NCBI GenBank assembly: GCA_963777975.1
Contig: CAVZSO010000008.1
Span: forward strand, 57,196 to 121,195
DNA: 64,000 nt
Origin: CSP1-4 sp963777975
GTDB lineage: Bacteria > Chloroflexota > Limnocylindria > Limnocylindrales > CSP1-4
Reading direction: 5' to 3'
The first letter of the stretch is position 1. Each line of letters begins with the position of its first letter. The notes under the pieces are model-generated. The model was not told the DNA's origin and did no database searches. It worked only from the letters and a program-made list of their open reading frames with translations. Below are positions 57,982 through 64,000 of this stretch, one piece after another. The translations under genes and the position numbers were made by a program.

Positions 57982-58689
57982 GTGGTCGTCCCTTCTCCGC
58001 GGGCCCGGAAGATCATGGCGCGGCGTCGGCGGGAACTCGCCGTCGCCGCCGTGTTGGCCGTGGCGTTCACCGTCCTCGCCGTCCTGACGACGCTGCCCGC
58101 GGTCGCGGCCTGGGACCTCCGGGTCGACCTGGCGGTCAACACCGTCGCCGCGACCGACCCCGCGTTACGCGTCGCCGCCCTGACCGTCACCACCGCGGGC
58201 AGCCCGGCGGCCGTCGACATCCTCACCGGGATCGCCGTGATCGCCATCTGGGCATGGGGCGCCCGCGCGTGGCGGGTGCACGCGGCGCTCTACCTCGTCG
58301 CCGCCCGACTCCTCGAACTGGGCATCGAAACCGCAGTGAAGCACCTCACCAACCGGCATCGACCGATGATCCCGCACCCGCTCTCCACCGCCCACGACAC
58401 CAGCTTCCCGTCCGGGCACACGGCGGGCACCGCGGTGCTGTGCATCTGCCTGCTCGTGTTGGCCGGGCCCGGCCTATCGCGGCAAGCCCGCCACGCTTGG
58501 GCCGCTGCCGCGGCGATCGCGATTCTCGCGGTCGGCGCGTCCCGGGTGCTGCTGGGTCTGCACTACGTAACCGACGTGCTCGGCGGCGCGTTCCTCGGGA
58601 CAGCGACCGCGCTCGGCCTCACCGTCCTGCTCACACCCACAGCCCGCAACCCACTTCTTGTACGGCCGGCGCCCCCGAGATCTCGGTGA
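57982..58689 (+). CDS. PAP2-family membrane phosphatase
   Basis: 235 residues, intact, GTG 57982. Six TM segments. The three phosphatase motifs are KHLTNRHRP, DTSFPSGHTAGTAVL and SRVLLGLHYVTDVLGGAFLG. Likely substrate is a lipid pyrophosphate or phosphatidate at the outer membrane face, for example undecaprenyl diphosphate. Separate from the ABC operon. Confidence 0.9.
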   Translation: MVVPSPRARKIMARRRRELAVAAVLAVAFTVLAVLTTLPAVAAWDLRVDLAVNTVAATDPALRVAALTVTTAGSPAAVDILTGIAVIAIWAWGARAWRVHAALYLVAARLLELGIETAVKHLTNRHRPMIPHPLSTAHDTSFPSGHTAGTAVLCICLLVLAGPGLSRQARHAWAAAAAIAILAVGASRVLLGLHYVTDVLGGAFLGTATALGLTVLLTPTARNPLLVRPAPPRSR

Positions 58690-59306
58690 TCGACGAGCCG
58701 GCATGCGGGTTGCCGGGCACCCTCGGACGTGTACCGCGGCGCGCTGTCCTTCGACCGGGTTCGCGCGGGCGCTCGTCGGCACGTCGAGCGGTGGTCCTGC
58801 GGGGCACCGATAGTCGGCCGGCTTGGTCAGGCCGAGTGGTGCCGTGGCGGCAGCACAGGCTGGGGCGGGGGTGAGGGCTCGGCGGTCGAGCTGATCGGTG
58901 CGACGAGGCGAGCCTCCAACCGAGGGACCTCTCAGGTCGCTGGTGGCCGAGCAAATGCCTGCGCGCCGAGTCCGGCGCCCGTGATCCGGGTGAGATGAAC
59001 CCCCTTCCGGACGGGCTCACGGACTGCCGGGCCTGCTGCCACCCCCAGCGCACCGGCGACTACACCCCGGTCGCTCGCGACCTCGCCGGGGCAGGCGCCA
59101 TCATCGACGATCACACTGCTGAACTGACGAGTTCGGCGACCCGCCGTCACCTCCCGGGTCCGGCAGGCGCCGGACTGTCGCGGCTCGCGGCCCGGCCGAG
59201 CGCCCGGTGCGCGCCCGCGTCGACTTCGGGCGCGGTCGGGTCCGCGCCGATCACGTCAGCGATCACCGCGGGACATCGGCCGGCGCGCGTCGGTCAGTCC
59301 AGCTCG
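58690..59306. other. no supported gene
   Basis: About 600 bp with only short composition-driven frames. I see no domain, repeat or RNA structure. Possibly a 3' region shared by the convergent PAP2 and deacetylase genes. Confidence 0.4.
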
Positions 59307-60065
59307 TCACGGCGCCGAACATCGCCCGGCGGCGACGCCTCGACGGTAGGCCGAGACGCCGAGGAGTTGATCCACCGTGACGAACCGGTATCCACGATCG
59401 CGGAGTCCATCGACCGTGATACGTACGGCCTCGACTGTTGCGGCGCGATCGCCGCCGCGGGCGTTGTAGCCATCGTGGAAGATGATGATCGCGCCCGGTC
59501 TGGCCTGCGCGATCGCGCGCGCGGCGATCCTCGCCGCGTCGAGTTGGAACACCTCGAGCGGGTGACAGAACAGCCCCGACACCGGCATGAGGCCGCCGCG
59601 GGCCAGCAGGGACAGAATCGCGGGCTGCCGCCACAGCCACGGCATGCGCACCAGCTGCGGCTCCTTGCCCAATACCTGTCGGAAGATCTCCTGGGTGCGC
59701 TCGATCTCCCCGGCGAAGGCCCCCCACCGCAGGTAGGTCCGCAAGCGGTGCGACAGCGAGTGGTTGCCGATGACATGACCCGCTGCCGCGAGCGCCTCGG
59801 TCGTTGCCGGACTGCGTTCGACGCACCGTCCCACCTGAAAGAACGTCGCTCGAACGCCTCGATCGTTGAGGATCTCGGCGATCTGGCTCGTGTACGGTTC
59901 GTTGGGCCCGTCGTCGAACGTGAGGGCGACGACCCGCTCTCCATCACGGCCGCGCCACGGATACGGTCCGAAGAGCTGCGAGTACGGCGATAAGAACACC
60001 CAGTACAGCCCGCCGATGACCGCCGCTACGGCGGCCGCCGTACCTGCGCGCCGAGCGGCCGTCAT
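59307..60065 (-). CDS. polysaccharide deacetylase (NodB homology, CE4)
   Basis: 252 residues, intact. An N-terminal membrane anchor (about 8-27) is followed by VVALTFDDGPNEPYTSQIAE (catalytic Asp pair), AAGHVIGNHSLSHRLRTYL (zinc His pair) and ARPGAIIIFHDGYN. Probable removal of N- or O-acetyl groups from a surface glycan or peptidoglycan. Coupled to the glycosyltransferase gene by a 4-nt overlap. Confidence 0.9.
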   Translation of the reverse strand: MTAARRAGTAAAVAAVIGGLYWVFLSPYSQLFGPYPWRGRDGERVVALTFDDGPNEPYTSQIAEILNDRGVRATFFQVGRCVERSPATTEALAAAGHVIGNHSLSHRLRTYLRWGAFAGEIERTQEIFRQVLGKEPQLVRMPWLWRQPAILSLLARGGLMPVSGLFCHPLEVFQLDAARIAARAIAQARPGAIIIFHDGYNARGGDRAATVEAVRITVDGLRDRGYRFVTVDQLLGVSAYRRGVAAGRCSAP

Positions 60066-60946
60066 CTTCCCTCATCCGGGTCAATCAACACGGACAGCTG
60101 TTGGATCACCGAATGCGAGGCGTTCGCAACGACCTGGCGAAAATCCGCGACTGGCAGCAGGACGAGGGCTACACCGAGCATGCCCACCGCCAGCCAGATG
60201 CGGCGGGAGGACCGGGGCCGGTTCTTTCGACAAGGTGGAGCGGACCCGACGATGCGGCGCCCGAACAACCGGTTCAGGAAGTATGCCGACAGGTAGTAGA
60301 CGACGAGCGTCACAACAATGTTGTAGGCCAATCCTCGCGTCAAGCGTCGCGATGATGTCAACACGACGTTGGTGTGCTCGTATCGGACGCCACCACTGCG
60401 GCGCAGCTTCCGCAGGAGATCGAGCTCGTCTCCGCCCTGGGTGAGCCGAACATCGTAGCCCGGCCAGTGGTCTCGGTAGAACGCCAGGTTGGTGGCGGTC
60501 ACATACCAGATGTGGCCGGTGAGCCGGTAGATCAGATGCACGAGGCCGAACAGCAATCGGCCGTAGACGCGGCCCCATGAGGGCCCGTCTGCGTACCGGC
60601 ACGGCCCGGCCACCGCGACGACCCGGTTGTCGGCCCGGAATGATGCGTCGATGGTGGCCAGCCAATCGGTCGGGTAGATCGTATCGGCGTCAGCCGAGAC
60701 GATGATCTCTCCATTGCTCGCCTCGGCTCCCCGCTGTCGAGCGTTGCACACGCCCTGCATCTCCTCGCCCACCACCCGAGCGCCGAGGCCGCGGGCGATC
60801 TCGGCCGTGTCGTCGGTGCAGTTGTTGTCAACCACGACAATTTCCCAAACGCCCCGAAAACACTGGGCGCGCAGCGAATTGATCGTGTCGGCAAGGAAAG
60901 CGCCCTCGTTGTAGCACGGAACGACAATGCTGAACCGCATCGCCAC
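60062..60946 (-). CDS. GT2-family glycosyltransferase
   Basis: 294 residues, intact. FSIVVPCYNEGAFLADTINS start, VVVDNNCTDDTAEIARGLGA, SADADTIYPTDWLATIDASF with the DAD metal site and a TQGGDELDLLRKLRRSGG block in the ED-type catalytic region. Two TM segments near the C-terminus (AYNIVVTLVVYYLSAYFLNR and IWLAVGMLGVALVLLPVA). With the deacetylase it looks like a two-gene unit for a cell-surface glycan. Confidence 0.9.
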   Translation of the reverse strand: MAMRFSIVVPCYNEGAFLADTINSLRAQCFRGVWEIVVVDNNCTDDTAEIARGLGARVVGEEMQGVCNARQRGAEASNGEIIVSADADTIYPTDWLATIDASFRADNRVVAVAGPCRYADGPSWGRVYGRLLFGLVHLIYRLTGHIWYVTATNLAFYRDHWPGYDVRLTQGGDELDLLRKLRRSGGVRYEHTNVVLTSSRRLTRGLAYNIVVTLVVYYLSAYFLNRLFGRRIVGSAPPCRKNRPRSSRRIWLAVGMLGVALVLLPVADFRQVVANASHSVIQQLSVLIDPDEGR

Positions 60947-61285
60947 AACGCCTCCTCGAGCCCGACATCCTCGGGGCCTCTACGGTCGTCCCCGCGACCC
61001 CCGCAGACTCAACCACCCCAGCCCCGCGCCATCCGGATGGGATGCGGGACGACTCGCCAGCGGCCCGACCAGGCGGACGGAGAACCCGTCCGGGCTCAGT
61101 CGGTCAGGGTCGGGCAGGCCGTCGATGTGAGCGCCGCGCCGGCGCCGACTGCGTCCTACCGCAACAACTCCCGGTCGGCAGGGACGGACACGCCGCCTCC
61201 CAAACGCCGGGCACCCGGCAGCCCACCACACCCGGCGCGACGGCCACGTCGAACAAGTCCAGCTCGACACCGGCTCGCTGTTGCG
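60947..61285. other. no supported gene
   Basis: GC-rich, with no frame that continues the receiver-like gene in a recognisable way and no LuxR-type helix-turn-helix. It may contain its damaged 3' part. Confidence 0.35.
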
Positions 61286-61730
61286 TCAGCTCTGTCGGCC
61301 ATCTCGGGTGTGCCCTCGTTGCGTGGGCTCGACCTCCCCCGTCGGCCCGGATCGCCACCCACATCCGGTCGGCGCGGTACCGACCGCCGACAAGATGTCC
61401 TCGGCGGAGCCGTCCTTGCCGACGAAGCTTGCTACCCCCGACCTGGCACAAGCGTCGATGTCGTCTTCGATTTCCGAAACCGCGAAGGCAACGATCTTGG
61501 TGGAGGCGAACTCTATCCAGCTGAGAGACGTGCGCGACTTCAACAGGTCCGCATCCAAAAGCACGACGTCCACGTCGCTCAAGCGCAACGAGAAGTCGCC
61601 GGGAGCCTCGACCCCGGCCAATTCCACGCGGCCAGTGGCGGCCAAAGCCGCAGCCAACCCCTCGCGATAGAGCCGGACGTCGCTGACGATAAGGACGCGC
61701 GGGATCCTGTTGGCGCTAGTCTCGGCGCCG
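61286..61730 (-). CDS. response-regulator-like receiver protein, ends uncertain
   Basis: The middle reads RVLIVSDVRLYREGLAAALA, then VELAGVEAPGDF, DVDVVLLDADLLKSR (phospho-acceptor Asp region), VAFAVSEIEDDIDACARSG and VASFVGKDGSAEDILSAV with the conserved Lys. It is a NarL/FixJ-type receiver, but no HTH output domain is visible, perhaps because of frameshifts toward 61100. The start codon is not clear. It lies at the edge of the Actinomycetota-like block. Confidence 0.6.
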
Positions 61731-62012
61731 TGGAATGGATCGACGCTAAGCCTCGGGTCTCTGCAAAAAAGTCTCTCCGCTTGAAGCCTCCGGTCCGCCG
61801 CTCTAGTTCCAACGGACTACTAAAACTATAACAAAATAGGCGTGTGCACGCATAAGGGGTGGAAATTCATAGTTAACAAAGGGCAAAGACGACCTGGGGT
61901 GGCCGAATATACGGCGCAACTCGGAGCCTCGCTCTTGACTGACTGTAGCCGTGGCGCGACCGTTTCATTCCGGCCCGAACAGGTGCCTTGGGTTCGCTTA
62001 GGGAGCGACGCG

Positions 62013-63413
62013 ATGCAATCGCCTGGCGACCGAAAAGGGTCCGCAAGTGTGGGTCTGACGATCGGGGTCGCTGCCACCCTCGCTCTCATGATGCCAAGCG
62101 TGGCATGGGCCGATTGCTGTGCCGACCTTAAATCTAGGATTGCCGAGCTTGAAGCAACAACGGCCAAGAGTGGTGGCCAAAAGCTCGAGGTAAGTTGTGA
62201 AGGTACCGTTACCCCGGCAATCCTGTCGTGGGATGATGGACAAAACTCGGATAGCTATGTGGTCACCAACGACAATTACAGCACGACGCTGGAACTTTCC
62301 GGCGAAGTCGAGGACATCAGTGACAGCGATTGGTCTGCCGGTTTCTTGATGAATATCGATTTGCCGTCGGCGCTGTCAGCGAGGTGAATCAATTCAATGA
62401 CAAGGGCTCGCTGGCGCCGGGTCTGGAACGATTCCTATCTGTGGATCGATCACGACGAGCTTGGTCAGCTCTCCTGGGGGCTTCTCGGCGGAAGTTCCGA
62501 GGTGGACGACGCCTCCGAGATGGATCTCTCCGAAACGCGGATGGTGGCCTATGCGGGGGTCGAAGATATCGGCGGTGATTGCTTCGTTCGTCGTTCGGGT
62601 GTCAAAGGCACGAAGGGTTTAACCCCCGTAGTGTGGTCGGACCTGATCGACCATCTTCAGGAGTTTTCGGTGACGTCTCCCGCTACGACACCCCTACCCT
62701 TCACGGAGTTGGCGGATGGGCTGAATGGGGACAAGGACCTTTGTGGGAGACCGTCCTGACCTATGGCGACCCCGCCACCCTGGAAGACTCCGAAGAAGAT
62801 GAGGAAGATGATGAAGACATCTCCGAGCCTGATCTCTTCAAGGGTATCGAGGTTGCGGCGGCAATCGGTCTTCAGGGGATCAGCGGAGTTGAGGGTGTGC
62901 CCAACAATCGAGCAGTCTCAGCCTCGGTGTCGGCTTTGCATGAAGCGTCGGGCTTCAGCCTGACCCTAGCAGCAGGGCGGAGATATTTCACCGAATCGGT
63001 TGAGTTTAACGACGGCCGCATGGGACGGCCGCAAATCCCTCCTTCTACTATATCAAGCCAAGCCTGCGGCTTGAGCTGGTGAAGATGGGGCACACCGCAT
63101 TTTATGCCGAGCACGGCGGGTGGTGGAACTTCCTGGCCGCAACGCGGATACTGAGGACGTTGCCGGATTGGCTGGATTTGGCGAGGAGGATGTCTGTCTT
63201 CGCGGCGACGCCTGCCTCAGTGCGGAATAGCAGCGCGACTATCTGGGGATTTGGTGCCGTTCAACGCGTCGAGAGTGCCGAGATAGATTTGTATGTCGGC
63301 TTTCGCCTTTACCAAGCGGACGTGAGCTTGCTTGAGCGTCCGGGCGCAGGGGCTGGTCGGTTGCGCTTACCGACTTCGCCACTGTGTTGTCCGGTGCGGT
63401 AATCGAATTCTAG
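62013..63413 (+). CDS. alphaproteobacterial-type outer-membrane porin, frameshifted
   Basis: About 466 residues from ATG 62013 with GGGAGCGA upstream. A signal peptide (SVGLTIGVAATLALMMPSVA, cleavage after AWA) is followed by the typical CCADLKSRIAELEATTAKS coiled start of Hyphomicrobiales porins. A barrel follows: DSYVVTNDNYSTTLELSGE, SDWSAGFLMNIDL, NSYLWIDHDELGQLSWGL and FYAEHGGWWNF. It ends LTDFATVLSGAVIEF with the terminal Phe of outer-membrane barrels. Acidic stretch EDSEEDEEDDEDISEPD in a loop. Breaks near 62380, 62665, 63045, 63120 and 63340. Codon use and GC differ from the other blocks. Confidence 0.84.
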
Positions 63414-63467
63414 AAATCGGATCCTGATCGCACCTCCGAGCTTGCTCTCTTCAGGTAGCGGCACACG

Positions 63468-63638
63468 CTAATCCTTCGGCTTTAGCTTGCGCATCGCCTC
63501 CAACACAGGCTGAGCGTCCTCGAGCTCGCTTGCCAGTCGCGTCCACGACCAAGCGAGATCGAGAAGAAGGACTCTTTTTGCCTCCGGAGAGATGGCTTGC
63601 TCGGCCATGCGCATGCAGGTTTGCGCATGTTGCCGCAC
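63468..63638 (-). CDS. small hypothetical protein of alphaproteobacterial type
   Basis: 56 residues from GTG 63638 (ATG 63607 is possible). Reads CMRMAEQAISPEAKRVLLLD then LAWSWTRLASELE and ends RKLKPKD. The pattern of a short helical protein with MAEQA..PE.K..LLDLA is common in Rhizobiales genomes. Function unknown. It converges on the porin gene. Confidence 0.6.
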   Translation of the reverse strand: MRQHAQTCMRMAEQAISPEAKRVLLLDLAWSWTRLASELEDAQPVLEAMRKLKPKD

Positions 63639-63690
63639 TCTTGTGGATCACCAGGCACAGCTCTAATTCGCCTCGCTAATGCACCAAGAT

Positions 63691-63999
63691 TCAGAAGTCT
63701 GCGATCAATTCCGAGGGAACGATTATTGAACCCTCACAAGCGCTGACCTTCCTCGCAGCCGGTGGTCGCCGAAAAACCGACCGTTGTGAGGTGTCAGTGA
63801 CGTATGTGTCTTCTGGCACCGTATCTTGCACCGCATCGATGCCTGCCTCGCCAGGGTCCAATAACTGACACACTGCGCATCCATGGCGGGATATCACCAT
63901 GAGCGCAAGGGCAGATGTCGAGTCATACAACTTCCCCGCACTTTCGCACGCGGCCAAAGGCGTTGCGGGGGTACAATAGTTGTTATTGAGCCGCCTCAA
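63691..63999 (-). CDS. hypothetical protein at the right edge, possibly partial
   Basis: A stop-free frame of about 102 residues ending at TGA/TAG 63691, starting at or beyond the window edge. It contains several Cys (NNNYCTPATP, LAACESAGK, RHGCAVCQLLDPG) and no recognised domain. In this lower-GC block a frame this long is more meaningful than in the GC-rich blocks, but support is weak. Confidence 0.35.
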   Translation of the reverse strand: MRRLNNNYCTPATPLAACESAGKLYDSTSALALMVISRHGCAVCQLLDPGEAGIDAVQDTVPEDTYVTDTSQRSVFRRPPAARKVSACEGSIIVPSELIADF

Positions 64000-64000
64000 T

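Noticed and set aside
58729..59150. Short frames between PAP2 and the deacetylase
   Set aside because: No domain, no ribosome site, Arg/Ala-rich composition typical of non-coding GC-rich DNA.

Overview
The window reads as three blocks of different origin joined end to end. About 1-45.93 kb is very GC-rich and free-living-bacterial in content: type II fatty acid synthesis, KorAB 2-oxoacid:ferredoxin oxidoreductase, homogentisate pathway, many ECF sigma factors. The gene style suggests a Chloroflexota lineage (Limnocylindria/Ellin6529-like) or a relative; this is inference without a search. About 45.95-61.75 kb is also GC-rich but Actinomycetota-like: a DivIVA-like protein, BlaI/M56 pair, DedA, MacB-like ABC transporter, PAP2 phosphatase, and a DDE insertion sequence. 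About 61.85-64 kb has visibly lower GC and carries a Hyphomicrobiales-type (alphaproteobacterial) porin. The junctions near 45.93-45.99 kb and 61.75-61.86 kb look like assembly chimeras or, less likely, transfer boundaries. Small indels break genes in all three blocks, so most 'broken' genes are probably sequencing or assembly errors. Coordinates of frameshifted genes are given as one span.

Layout, block 1. 0.3-5.2 kb: fabD, two fabF-type ketosynthase genes, and an MpaB-type oxygenase between them. 5.2-10.4 kb: small membrane protein, thioesterase and luciferase-like oxidoreductase, two tandem 4-TM paralogues, cysS. 10.4-18.3 kb: a large glycosyltransferase-like protein, copA with a CsoR-like operator, ogt, an M24 peptidase with a receiver-like protein, a CBS protein. 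18.3-25.6 kb: korA-korB, zinc-ribbon/CBS protein, FAH-family hydrolase, GAF-GGDEF protein, PQQ-type sugar dehydrogenase.

The most notable region is 25.6-45.9 kb. It holds seven minus-strand modules, each an ECF sigma gene whose stop overlaps (ATGA) the start of a single-pass membrane protein that is probably its anti-sigma factor. The extracytoplasmic domains differ: two beta-propellers and several unrecognised domains. Six of the seven sigma genes, plus a truncated sigma remnant, are preceded by the same promoter-like motif (TGAAC G/C, 19-nt spacer, C A/G rich -10). A 63-bp copy of the 3' end of hmgA lies 2.3 kb downstream of hmgA, a footprint of the segmental duplication that built the array. 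Interleaved on the plus strand are hppD, fumarylacetoacetase and hmgA (tyrosine/homogentisate catabolism), yjbQ, an HpaI-type aldolase and membrane proteins.

Block 2 holds a complete insertion sequence with perfect inverted repeats and a CTCAG direct repeat. It also holds a BlaI/M56 regulatory pair whose predicted operator (TACTAC-N7-GTAGTA) recurs in front of blaI/dedA and twice in front of the ABC transporter, defining a likely regulon. A deacetylase and GT2 glycosyltransferase pair follows. Block 3 holds the porin and two small proteins. I saw no rRNA, tRNA or CRISPR array.
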